The notes: a model not told the origin generated them from the letters alone. A DNA stretch of 64,000 bases from Megasphaera stantonii (GCF_003367905.1 NZ_CP029462.1:2356001-2420000); one strand, 5' to 3'. Positions 27,281-34,723 are shown, numbered from the stretch's first letter. Translations and numbers: made by a program.

Positions 27281-27306
27281 ACGTACTGGCGGACTTTCGG
27301 TATACT
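27278..27306 (+). promoter_or_regulatory. Promoter of ompM copy 2
   Basis: TTGACG at 27278-27283 and TATACT at 27301-27306, 17-base spacer. Confidence 0.85.
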
Positions 27307-27380
27307 AAGTTACGAAAAGAGCGGTGCCGGGAATGAATCCTGGGCAGGCGTCTCTTTGTAAAAGAGCGGAATAGAAAGAC

Positions 27381-27498
27381 AAGAAAAGGCAGTAAAAGAG
27401 AGGAAACCAGGATGACTCGCCAATGAACCCTTTTCTTTTTTCCTAAAGACGCTCGCATGTAACGAGATAGGAAGAGTACTTAACTTTAAGAAAAGAGG
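27381..27498 (+). promoter_or_regulatory. Structured leader RNA of ompM copy 2
   Basis: AAGAAAAGG (27381-27389) pairs perfectly with CCTTTTCTT (27429-27437) around a 39-base loop holding the conserved block. The same CCCTTTTCTT (27428-27437) can instead pair with AAGAAAAGAGG (27488-27498), the ribosome site, with one bulged A. The two pairings exclude each other. A second conserved block, GACGCTCGCATGTAACGA, lies at 27448-27465. Confidence 0.75.
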
Positions 27499-27506
27499 TT
27501 TTCCAA

Positions 27507-28826
27507 ATGAAATCCAAAGTATTAGCATCTGTAGCAGCACTGATGGCTGTAGGCGCGACCTGCGCCTTTGCGGCCAATCCCTTCGTCGACGTACCGACAG
27601 ACAGCTGGGCTTACAAATCTGTTGTAGAATTGGCCGATGCCGGCATTATTCAGGGCGTCGACGGTCAATATTTCCAGGGCGAACGCAACATTACCCGTTA
27701 TGAAGCTGCTGAAATGGTAGCGAAAGCCATGGCTCACATGGACCGGGCAACGGTGGAACAGCGGGCTCTCATCAACAAATTGGCTGACGAATACGCCGAC
27801 GAATTGAACAACCTCGGCGTCCGCGTATCGAACCTCGAAAACAAAGTCGGCAACATCAAATTTACTGGCGACGCTCGTCTCCGTTATCGCTATCAGGATG
27901 GCAATAAAGATAACGACAGTTCTTGGGATTATCGTATCCGCCTTCGCGGCAAAGCGCAGATCAATGACCGCATGACGGCTACATTGGGCATCAGCACTGA
28001 TAACCAGAGCTTTGCTGACAATGGTAAAGCTAGCGAGGAAAGTGATATTTTTGCCGACGATATCAAAGTCGATTACAATACCAAGTCCTTTGGCCTCAGC
28101 CTCGGCCGTACGGATAAGTATAAAATCGGTGGCCCCCGCGGCTACGGTTATGCATACGGCGATGTATTTGACCGCGTAGAAGCGCAGTTCCGCGGCGATA
28201 AATTCGCTGTAACGGCTGGCTATGGTAAATTTAAAGAAGGCAATACGGCTGGCAAAGTAGACGGCGGATGGCGTAATGGCAAGGAGGTTGACATTAACGG
28301 CGTAAAAACTGGCTATGCGGAAATCGAAGGCTTCTTTGGCAATGGTTCGGCTGCCGGCGTATACTATAATGACTTCAATGCAACCGGCGACGGTGTAGTC
28401 GGCGACTTTAACGCCGATGACCTCTGGGGCGCTTATGCTAGCGTAAACTTCGGCTCCAAATGGAACCTCCTGGCTCAGTATGAAAACACCAGCCTCGAAA
28501 CCGCTTCGAAGGTTACGAACGATGACAGTGCTAACATGTTTATCGGTCGCTTGATGTATGGCAAGACTAGCATGTCGACGCCGAAATCCTGGGACATCTG
28601 GGTTGAATACCTTGACGCCGAAGACGGCGCTGATATCGGCGGTTCGACGGACTCTTGGAGATTTGGACAGATGGATAACATCACCTCCTGGGGCGCCGGT
28701 ATTGATTATGTCTTCGCTAAAAATGCGAAGTTCAGCGTTATGCAGTCCTTTGCTTCGGATATCAAAGACGGCAACGATTCCGATCCGGAAGAACAGACCC
28801 GCGCAGAATTTACCTTTGCATTCTAA
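27507..28826 (+). CDS. ompM: SLH-domain outer-membrane porin, OmpM type, copy 2
   Basis: 439 residues with the same order: signal peptide, SLH domain, coiled coil, barrel, terminal Phe (E-F-T-F-A-F). The SLH domain is nearly identical to copy 1, while the barrel differs in loop lengths, for example the insert with K-V-D-G-G-W-R-N-G-K. The M-S-T-P-K-S-W-D-I-W-V-E-Y strand is shared with copies 3 and 4. Differences confined to loops fit selection by phages or immunity, or different pore preference; this is inference. Confidence 0.95.
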   Translation: MKSKVLASVAALMAVGATCAFAANPFVDVPTDSWAYKSVVELADAGIIQGVDGQYFQGERNITRYEAAEMVAKAMAHMDRATVEQRALINKLADEYADELNNLGVRVSNLENKVGNIKFTGDARLRYRYQDGNKDNDSSWDYRIRLRGKAQINDRMTATLGISTDNQSFADNGKASEESDIFADDIKVDYNTKSFGLSLGRTDKYKIGGPRGYGYAYGDVFDRVEAQFRGDKFAVTAGYGKFKEGNTAGKVDGGWRNGKEVDINGVKTGYAEIEGFFGNGSAAGVYYNDFNATGDGVVGDFNADDLWGAYASVNFGSKWNLLAQYENTSLETASKVTNDDSANMFIGRLMYGKTSMSTPKSWDIWVEYLDAEDGADIGGSTDSWRFGQMDNITSWGAGIDYVFAKNAKFSVMQSFASDIKDGNDSDPEEQTRAEFTFAF

Positions 28827-28848
28827 TTCCATTGCAGCTATATACACG

Positions 28849-28878
28849 GAGACCGCTCAACTACGGGCGGTCTTCTTT
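28849..28878 (+). terminator. Terminator of ompM copy 2
   Basis: AGACCGC pairs with GCGGTCT, followed by TCTTTT. Confidence 0.75.
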
Positions 28879-28924
28879 TGCATGAAAACTCAGTTAAATA
28901 GCTCGAAAATATCTATATTTAGCC

Positions 28925-28952
28925 TTGCCTTTTCTGAATTTCCTGTTATACT
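28925..28952 (+). promoter_or_regulatory. Promoter of the candidate antitoxin RNA
   Basis: TTGCCT at 28925-28930 and TATACT at 28947-28952 with a 16-base spacer and an extended -10 TG at 28944-28945. Predicted start near 28959. Confidence 0.7.
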
Positions 28953-28958
28953 AAAGAC

Positions 28959-29030
28959 AGGCAAAAGGGAGAACGCAATTTGCCATGACGCACAAACCCC
29001 TCCATAGCTGGTATCTATGGAGGGGTTTTA
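28959..29030 (+). ncRNA. Candidate type I antitoxin RNA, Fst-RNAII-like
   Basis: A short transcript is predicted from the promoter to the strong hairpin at 28994-29030. GGCAAA (28960-28965) and TTTGCC (28979-28984) form a 5' hairpin whose 13-base loop AGGGAGAACGCAA is complementary, except one base, to codons of the convergent 29-residue ORF (DNA repeat 29139-29152). A second segment, 28984-28993, matches the region over its start codon (29159-29168) in nine of ten bases. Complementarity through direct repeats of convergently transcribed RNAs is the layout of the par locus of pAD1. Confidence 0.7.
28994..29030. terminator. Bidirectional terminator shared by antitoxin RNA and toxin mRNA
   Basis: AACCCCTCCATAG pairs with CTATGGAGGGGTT in a perfect 13-bp stem, with a T4 tail on the plus strand and T3 on the minus strand. 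It is the likely shared end of the two convergent transcripts. Confidence 0.85.
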
Positions 29031-29071
29031 ACGTTTATTCTATGCCGAACGCTGACGGCCAGTCTGGCTGC

Positions 29072-29161
29072 TTATCCTTTTCTATCCAGACATTTGCAAA
29101 TGTAATAAGATATCACATTTGCCGCGATAGAAAGTAACAGGGAGACCGCAATCTCAAACAT
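29072..29161 (-). CDS. 29-residue hydrophobic peptide, candidate type I toxin
   Basis: A short ORF with a near-perfect ribosome site, GGAAGGAGG, before its ATG. The peptide starts M-F-E-I, has a hydrophobic stretch rich in Ala, Ile, Leu, Ser and Val (residues 4-22), then S-Y-Y-I-C-K-C-L-D-R-K-G with a charged end. This matches the plan of Fst/Ldr-type membrane toxins, and the Y-Y-I-C-K-x-L-D ending resembles small hypothetical peptides common in Firmicutes. In the mRNA leader CTTCCTG and CAGGAAG form a hairpin that reaches into the ribosome site, as in other type I toxins. The opposing RNA is complementary to the start region. Toxicity is inferred, not shown. Confidence 0.72.
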   Translation of the reverse strand: MFEIAVSLLLSIAANVISYYICKCLDRKG

Positions 29162-29213
29162 GGCGCACCTCCTTCCTGTTGCAGAAATTTCAGGAAGTAC
29201 AAGCAACGCGTTT

Positions 29214-29242
29214 AGTATAGCATAGATGGATTCGCATTGTCT
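29214..29242 (-). promoter_or_regulatory. Promoter of the candidate toxin
   Basis: On the minus strand AGACAA (complement of 29237-29242), 17-base spacer and TATACT (complement of 29214-29219), with an extended -10 TGC. The -10 and following bases, TATACTAAA, are the same as in the opposing promoter. Confidence 0.65.
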
Positions 29243-29554
29243 GTAGGTGAAACTCGCGGCATTTCATTTTTAACTAAATTTTAATCTTAATTAAATTGCT
29301 AGTAATGTATGGCAAGAGAAATGTGATTATTTGAAATATGTTTTTGAAGAATAAGGATTTATGCTTTTCGACTAATAATTCGACTAATAAAATGATAAAT
29401 TGCTGGAGATATTATATCGGAGAGACTATTGAAGTATAGATTACTGAATGAATCAGTGTTTTTACCGCTATGAGACGCAGCCTGAAAAATGTTATGTGAA
29501 AAGTGCAGTATCATGCCGTTGTCTGGTGTGGAATGAATAAAAGTTTACAGAATT
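29243..29554. other. Intergenic stretch, nothing recognised
   Basis: An AT-rich stretch between the toxin promoter and the promoter of ompM copy 3. No ORF with a ribosome site, no hairpin with a T-run and no repeat was found. Confidence 0.6.
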
Positions 29555-29583
29555 TTGACAAAAAGTAAATTTTGCGTTACAAT
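29555..29583 (+). promoter_or_regulatory. Promoter of ompM copy 3
   Basis: Consensus TTGACA at 29555-29560 and TACAAT at 29578-29583 with a 17-base spacer. The spacer resembles that of copy 4 before IS insertion. Confidence 0.9.
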
Positions 29584-29645
29584 ATAGGCAAAGCTGAGGT
29601 ACGCTTTAGGCGTAGGTGCAGCTAAATAGAGCGCATATCTGTTGA

Positions 29646-29766
29646 GTTTTAAGGTAGTAAAAGAGAGGAAACTAGGACAACTCGCCAATGACCCCTTAAA
29701 ACGAACGATATATGGCTCGACTGTAACACATCATGTATCGTTTTATATTTTAGAAAAGAGGTCATT
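29646..29766 (+). promoter_or_regulatory. Structured leader RNA of ompM copy 3
   Basis: GTTTTAAGG (29646-29654) pairs with CCTTAAAAC (29694-29702) around a 39-base loop. AATGACCCCTT (29687-29697) can instead pair with AAGAGGTCATT (29756-29766), the ribosome site, in ten of eleven positions. A second stem, CGATATATG (29706-29714) with CATGTATCG (29732-29740), lies between. Confidence 0.75.
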
Positions 29767-29771
29767 TAACA

Positions 29772-31118
29772 ATGAAAGCAAAAGTTTTAGCAGCATTGGC
29801 AGCAACAATGGCAGTAAGCGCAACGTGTGCATTCGCAGCTAACCCGTTTGTCGACGTACCGACGGATAGCTGGGCATACAAATCCGTAGTAGAATTGGCT
29901 GACGCCGGTATCATTCAGGGCGTTGATGGCGAATACTTCCAGGGCCAGCGCAACATTACCCGTTATGAAGCCGCTGAAATGGTAGCCAAAGCTATGGCAC
30001 ACATGGACAAAGCATCTGTTGAACAGCGCGCTTTGATCAACAAATTGGCCGATGAATATGCTGACGAACTGAACAACCTCGGCGTTCGCGTATCGAACCT
30101 CGAAAACAAAGTCGGCAACATCAAATTCACTGGCGACGCTCGTCTCCGTTATCGGTATATGCATGGCAGTGAAGGCAAAGAAAATGATAATTCTTGGGAT
30201 TATCGTATTCGCCTTCGCGGGCAGGCTCAGGTCAACGACCGTACGACTGTAACGGTAGGTTTGACGACTGATAACCAGAATTTTGGTTCTAATGGGACAA
30301 CAACTGATACTAACGAAGACGGTGATGTATTTGCAGACATCATTAATGTAGATTACAACTTCGGCAGCCCGAACTGGAAGCTCAGCCTCGGTCGTGAAGC
30401 CGGATGGATGCTCGGTGGTCCTCGTTCTTATGGCTATCAGTACGGTGATGTATTTGACCGTGCTCAGTTACAATATAGCAATGATAAGTTTGCTGTAACA
30501 GCTGGTTATGGTAAATTTAAAGAAGCTGACGCCTTCTTTGCTGGCGATGCTGATTTAGATGGTGTTAAAACTGGCTATGGCATGATTGAAGGTTTCTTTG
30601 GCAATGGTTCGGCTGTAGGGGTATATTATAATGATTTTACTCGTGCAGGTGGCGAAGGTCGTTTAAATGGAGATGCAACTGAGTATCTCGATGCTGACGA
30701 TCTCTGGGGTGCATATGCTAGTGTAAACATTGGCTCTAAATGGAATATTCTTGCTAACTATGAAAAAGTTAGTAAAGATGGAGTTAGCATGAATACTGAC
30801 AAAGATGTAAATGATCCGGAAGTTTGGATTGGAAAAGTAACTTATGGTAAAGCTATTATGGCTCAACCGAAATCTTGGGATATCTGGGTTGAATACCTTG
30901 ATGCGGAAGACGGTGCATTCCTCGGCGGTTCCACGAACTCCTGGAGATTTGGCCAGATGGATAACATTACCTCTTGGGGCGCAGGTGTCGATTATGTATT
31001 TGCTAAAAATGCAATGTTCAGTGTAATGCAGTCCTTTGCAACAGATACAAAACGTTCTCAGGATGACTCTTATGCTGATAAAGAACAGACTCGTGCTCAG
31101 TTCGTATTCGCATTCTAA
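29772..31118 (+). CDS. ompM: SLH-domain outer-membrane porin, OmpM type, copy 3
   Basis: 448 residues: signal peptide ending A-F-A-A-N-P, SLH domain, coiled coil, barrel, terminal Phe (Q-F-V-F-A-F). The first 120 residues are almost the same as copy 4, including the signal peptide K-A-K-V-L-A-A-L-A-A-T-M, while barrel loops differ. It has a strong promoter and the best ribosome-site-sequestering leader. Terminator follows at 31141. Confidence 0.95.
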   Translation: MKAKVLAALAATMAVSATCAFAANPFVDVPTDSWAYKSVVELADAGIIQGVDGEYFQGQRNITRYEAAEMVAKAMAHMDKASVEQRALINKLADEYADELNNLGVRVSNLENKVGNIKFTGDARLRYRYMHGSEGKENDNSWDYRIRLRGQAQVNDRTTVTVGLTTDNQNFGSNGTTTDTNEDGDVFADIINVDYNFGSPNWKLSLGREAGWMLGGPRSYGYQYGDVFDRAQLQYSNDKFAVTAGYGKFKEADAFFAGDADLDGVKTGYGMIEGFFGNGSAVGVYYNDFTRAGGEGRLNGDATEYLDADDLWGAYASVNIGSKWNILANYEKVSKDGVSMNTDKDVNDPEVWIGKVTYGKAIMAQPKSWDIWVEYLDAEDGAFLGGSTNSWRFGQMDNITSWGAGVDYVFAKNAMFSVMQSFATDTKRSQDDSYADKEQTRAQFVFAF

Positions 31119-31140
31119 TTTCATCTTTTAGAAAACAATC

Positions 31141-31170
31141 AAAGGCCGTCCGGCAACGGGCGGTCTTTTT
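31141..31170 (+). terminator. Terminator of ompM copy 3
   Basis: AAAGGCCGTCC pairs with GGGCGGTCTTT, with two G-U pairs, and runs into T5. Confidence 0.8.
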
Positions 31171-31182
31171 GCTAATGTGCTA

Positions 31183-31211
31183 TTAATATGTTTTCTGGAA
31201 TTTAGTATAAT
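31183..31211 (+). promoter_or_regulatory. Promoter before the type III-like RNA
   Basis: TTAATA at 31183-31188 and TATAAT at 31206-31211 with a 17-base spacer. Confidence 0.55.
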
Positions 31212-31216
31212 GACAA

Positions 31217-31304
31217 GCAGAAAGATAAGTAATGCTGGTGAATCTCTACCGTAAGTGAGAACATAATTTGAAAAGGGACAGGCCGATGGTCTGCCTCTTT
31301 TTTT
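31217..31304 (+). ncRNA. Possible type III antitoxin RNA remnant (ToxI-like)
   Basis: About 88 bases between a promoter and a hairpin with a T7 tail (stem built from GACAGGCC and GGTCTG, about 31277-31304), directly before the broken toxN/abiQ gene. This is the order of type III systems, in which an RNA and a terminator precede the toxin. A possible H-type pseudoknot is GGT/ACC with TCTC (in its loop) pairing to GAGA downstream. No clear tandem repeats are visible, so the unit may be single or degenerate. Confidence 0.45.
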
Positions 31305-31319
31305 ATAGAAAGGATATCT

Positions 31320-31715
31320 ATGCGGTTTTATCATGTGCATAACCTATTTACAGCAATATGAGCCTAAAGTTACCAATATAGGATATGCCGGTCATACTAA
31401 ATTTGTCTGCGGCATTGTCTTGAAGATTCACGATGCCAATTATTTTGCGCCTATATCTTCGAATACTAAAAAGTTCAGAACCTCCTTTGCTATCAAAAAT
31501 AATATGGGTACTATCCTTTCGACTGTACGATTGTCATTTATGTTCCCGGCCATAGTGTTTTGTCGGAATTGAATTTTGAACAGATCAGAAAAACGGATGA
31601 AACATATTGGAGATTGCTGGAAATCAAGCGCAGATATTGCAGAAAGCATGCGGAGCAAATTCATGAGTTAGCATATAAAAAGTGTATAAAATTGGCTGCA
31701 ACAGCAATCATGTAG
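31320..31715 (+). pseudogene. toxN/abiQ-type toxin gene, broken by two frameshifts
   Basis: Three frame segments together give a ToxN/AbiQ-family endoribonuclease: M-R-F-Y-H-V-H-N from ATG 31320, then Y-L-Q-Q-Y-E-P-K-V-T-N-I, F-V-C-G-I-V-L-K-I, Y-F-A-P-I-S-S-N-T-K-K and L-S-F-M-F-P in the +1 frame, and finally S-V-L-S-E-L-N-F-E-Q-I-R-K with the helical end in the first frame. The first break is near 31340 and the second near 31555, where the usual F-P-V-P-D becomes F-P-A. Intact members cleave RNA and are held by a pseudoknotted RNA, and many act in phage defence. This copy should be inactive. Confidence 0.8.
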
Positions 31716-31978
31716 TGTATCTATTGTGATTTTACGCTGTTAGAAAAGATATGTAGAAATTATACTTGTAGTATGCATGAAAAGAGGAGTGCAGAGACTT
31801 AATATCCATACGATTTCTTTTATATTCTTAAGACGGATCTGTGGATATGCTGTAAAGGAATATGTAAAAAAAGTTAAAAATAGTACAAGCGTATCTTGCT
31901 TATGAATAATTTTCCCGGCCTGTATAGTTAAAAAATTACTTTTTGGTTTACTGTTTTTTGACAAAGTAAAGATTTTCT

Positions 31979-33080
31979 GGGGCGAATTGTCAAGCTAAGT
32001 GCAACTTTTTAGAGTAATGTACTTCGTATGGCGTTTTGTATCCTAAACATTTTCGGGGACGGCGATTTAGTTCTGCAAAAACAGCTTGCACATAGGCTTC
32101 TGGAACGAGTGTGATGTCCGTCCCTTTCGGGAAATACTCTCGGACTAGGCCATTGGTATTTTCGTTGCTTCCCCGCTGCCAGGGCTGATGCGGCGGCGGG
32201 AAATAAAACGGCACGCCGTTCAAGGCCTCCGTGACAGCGGCATGATGGGCGAACTCTTTTCCTCTGTCCGGCGTAAGGCTTTTTACAGGTTGCCCTTGCA
32301 GTACCTGAAGCAATACCGTATTGACGGCTTGTGCTGTCTTTTTGGCTGCTTTGCCTCCTACCAGATACCGGCTCTTTCTATCTACCAACGTAACCAGACA
32401 GGCTTTTCCTGTCTTTCCTGCTATGGTATCACATTCCCAATGTCCTCGCCGGGAGCGGTTAGCGGCTCCTGCTGGCCGTTCCGAAATATCGTGAGAGATG
32501 GGAATAGAACCCCGTCGTTCCTGATATTGCCGGGTATGCCGGGATTTTCCATGATGCCGCAAGCGGCGGACCGCACCGCGGGACCCATGGGAGGACGACG
32601 TTTCATCAAACATACCGGCATATATGGCGCGGTAAATCGTTGCATAGCTAAGGAGTGCCTTCTGATGTTCCAGCTGCAAGCGTCCGGCAATTTCTTCTGG
32701 GGACCAATGATGCACCAGGAAGAGATTTTTAACCAATGCGAATAGCTCGGCATTCTCTAACCGCTTGTGAGGCTTGCATGCCTTACGGCGGCGGGCATAC
32801 TGTTGTTGTGCGGTGATGGGCAGATACTTGCCGTTCACTGTATTTCTGCGTAGTTCCCGTGAGATCGTGGATTTATCTCGGCCGAGGGCCGCCGCAATTC
32901 GAGAGATAGAATAGGACTGCGCGCGAAAAAAGAGTAGATTTTCTCGTTCAGATAGAGTAAGATGATGATAGTGGCACATAGGTTTCCTCCGAGATATAGA
33001 TTTTGTTTGGTAGCATTATTATATCAGAAACCTATGTGTCATTTTTTATAGGTGTTGCACTTGTATTGTAAATTCGCCGG
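31979..33080 (-). mobile_element. IS30-family insertion sequence, copy 3
   Basis: The element spans 31981-33078 (1098 bp), orientation as copy 1, with the target duplication GG at 31979-31980 and 33079-33080. It sits in the promoter spacer of ompM copy 4. The end facing that gene carries TTGCAC (20 bases from TAAAAT) and TTGTAT (14 bases), both badly spaced as new -35 boxes. Confidence 0.97.
31990..32979 (-). CDS. IS30-family transposase, copy 3
   Basis: It encodes the same 329 residues as the transposases at 5059 and 14530, with intact DNA-binding and DDE motifs. It is transcribed away from ompM copy 4. Confidence 0.97.
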   Translation of the reverse strand: MCHYHHLTLSERENLLFFRAQSYSISRIAAALGRDKSTISRELRRNTVNGKYLPITAQQQYARRRKACKPHKRLENAELFALVKNLFLVHHWSPEEIAGRLQLEHQKALLSYATIYRAIYAGMFDETSSSHGSRGAVRRLRHHGKSRHTRQYQERRGSIPISHDISERPAGAANRSRRGHWECDTIAGKTGKACLVTLVDRKSRYLVGGKAAKKTAQAVNTVLLQVLQGQPVKSLTPDRGKEFAHHAAVTEALNGVPFYFPPPHQPWQRGSNENTNGLVREYFPKGTDITLVPEAYVQAVFAELNRRPRKCLGYKTPYEVHYSKKLHLA

Positions 33081-33150
33081 TAAAATGATACACATAGTTG
33101 CGGTACGATATATTGTAGGCGTGACTCGTATAGAGTGAAACATGGTACAA

Positions 33151-33273
33151 TGTGAGGCAGTAAGAGAGAGGAAACTAGGACAACTCGCCAATGACCCCTT
33201 GCAGCGTATATGGGACGCTCGCACGTAACGATGTAAGGCTTATTTTACATTATTTTATCGAAAAGAGGTCATT
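33151..33273 (+). promoter_or_regulatory. Structured leader RNA of ompM copy 4
   Basis: TGTGAGG (33151-33157) pairs with CCTTGCA (33197-33203), using G-U pairs, around a 39-base loop. AATGACCCCTT (33190-33200) can instead pair with AAGAGGTCATT at the ribosome site (33263-33273). GACGCTCGCACGTAACGA at 33214-33231 matches copy 2 in 17 of 18 bases. Confidence 0.75.
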
Positions 33274-33278
33274 TCACA

Positions 33279-34655
33279 ATGAAAGCAAAAGTATTAGCAG
33301 CATTGGCAGCAACGATGGCAGTAAGCGCAACGTGTGCATTCGCAGCTAATCCGTTTGTCGATGTACCGACGGATAGCTGGGCATACAAGTCCGTAGTAGA
33401 ATTGGCTGACGCAGGCGTTATCCAAGGCGTAGACGGCGAATACTTCCAGGGTCAGCGCAACATTACTCGTTATGAAGCCGCTGAAATGGTAGCAAAAGCT
33501 ATGGCACACATGGATAAAGCTTCCGTTGAGCAGCGCGCTTTGATTAACAAATTGGCTGACGAATATGCTGATGAATTGAACAACCTCGGCGTTCGCGTAT
33601 CGAATCTCGAAAACAAAGTCGGCAACATTAAATTTACCGGCGATGCTCGTCTCCGTTATCGTTATCGTCATGGTGACTCTACTAAGGAAAATGATAACTC
33701 TTGGGATTATCGTATCCGTCTCCGTGGCCAAGCGCAGGTCAATGACCGTGTTACGGCTACAGTAGGTTTGTCTACAGATAATCAGAATTTTGGTCATAAT
33801 GGCACAACGACTGACACTAATAAAGATGGTGATGTATACGCTGATATCATTAAAGTTGACTACAATTTCGGCAGCCCGAATTGGAATCTTAGTCTCGGTC
33901 GTGACGCTGCATATTTCCTTGGCGGTGCTCGTTCTTATGCTTATCAATATGGCGATACCTTCGATCGTGCTGAATTGAAGTATAACAATGGTAAAGTTGC
34001 TGTAACGGCTGGTTATGGTAAATTTAAAGAAAATGCAGGTAATGACTTTGCAGAAGGCACAACTGCCGGTATGAAGGTTGCTGGTTATGAGGACATGGAT
34101 GGATTGAAGACCGGCTATGGCGAGATCGAAGCTTTCTTTGGTAATGATTCGGCTGCAGGCGTATACTACAACCAGTTCAGCCGTGCGGGTGGTGCTAATG
34201 ATACGGTAGTTGATGCTGATGCTGATAATTTGTGGGGTGCTTATGCAAGCATCAACCTTGGTTCTAAGTGGAATATCTTGGCTAACTACGAAAGTGTTGA
34301 TAGAGATTTCAGCTCTACGACTGGCAATGCAGTAAGTGATCCGCAAGTATGGATTGGCAAGGTTACGTATGGCAAAGCTGTTATGGCTCAGCCGAAATCT
34401 TGGGACATCTGGGTTGAATACATCGATGCTGAAGACGGTGCATTCCTCGGTGGTTCGACAGGCTCTTGGAGAAACTTCGGTCTGATGGATAATATGACGT
34501 CTTGGGGCGTAGGTATCGACTACGTATTCGCTAAAAATGCTAAATTCAGCGTTATGCAGTCCTTTGCTACTGACGTTAAAGACCATGCAAGTGATGGTGT
34601 TTCTGGTCAGAATGATGAAGAAATCACTCGCGCAGAATTCAACTTCGCATTCTAA
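33279..34655 (+). CDS. ompM: SLH-domain outer-membrane porin, OmpM type, copy 4
   Basis: 458 residues, the longest of the cluster. The order is signal peptide, SLH domain (D-V-P-T-D-S-W-A-Y-K-S-V), coiled coil with L-N-N-L-G-V-R-V-S-N-L-E, then the barrel ending E-F-N-F-A-F. The N-terminal third is almost that of copy 3. Its original promoter is cut by IS30, so expression is probably changed or lost unless a new promoter, such as TACAAT at 33146-33151, is used. Confidence 0.95.
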   Translation: MKAKVLAALAATMAVSATCAFAANPFVDVPTDSWAYKSVVELADAGVIQGVDGEYFQGQRNITRYEAAEMVAKAMAHMDKASVEQRALINKLADEYADELNNLGVRVSNLENKVGNIKFTGDARLRYRYRHGDSTKENDNSWDYRIRLRGQAQVNDRVTATVGLSTDNQNFGHNGTTTDTNKDGDVYADIIKVDYNFGSPNWNLSLGRDAAYFLGGARSYAYQYGDTFDRAELKYNNGKVAVTAGYGKFKENAGNDFAEGTTAGMKVAGYEDMDGLKTGYGEIEAFFGNDSAAGVYYNQFSRAGGANDTVVDADADNLWGAYASINLGSKWNILANYESVDRDFSSTTGNAVSDPQVWIGKVTYGKAVMAQPKSWDIWVEYIDAEDGAFLGGSTGSWRNFGLMDNMTSWGVGIDYVFAKNAKFSVMQSFATDVKDHASDGVSGQNDEEITRAEFNFAF

Positions 34656-34676
34656 TCGAATCCTTAGGTTATATAC

Positions 34677-34709
34677 AAAAGACTACTCAGTAATGGGTAG
34701 TCTTTTTGT
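34677..34709 (+). terminator. Terminator of ompM copy 4
   Basis: AAAAGACTACTC pairs with GGGTAGTCTTTT. Confidence 0.88.
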
Positions 34710-34723
34710 TATACCTGCTGTCG

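Larger units (their letters stand above)
31958..33086 (+). promoter_or_regulatory. Promoter of ompM copy 4, split by IS30
   Basis: TTGACA at 31958-31963 is followed by 17 bases to the insertion point; after the element and the second GG copy, TAAAAT stands at 33081-33086. Without the element the spacer would be exactly 17 bases, and flanking bases resemble the copy 3 promoter. Confidence 0.85.

Noticed and set aside
27522-28847. 441-residue frame antisense to ompM copy 2 (and a 430-residue one in copy 4)
   Set aside because: A long open frame caused by the codon bias of the porin; composition is unlike a real protein and no start signal is present.
29642-29842. 66-residue frame over the ompM copy 3 leader
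   Set aside because: It runs through the conserved RNA block and into the porin gene; the same frame is not kept in the other leaders.
31217-31304. Known riboswitch before the toxN remnant
   Set aside because: No conserved core of a class known to me is present, and the gene downstream is a ToxN-type toxin, for which an RNA plus terminator is expected.
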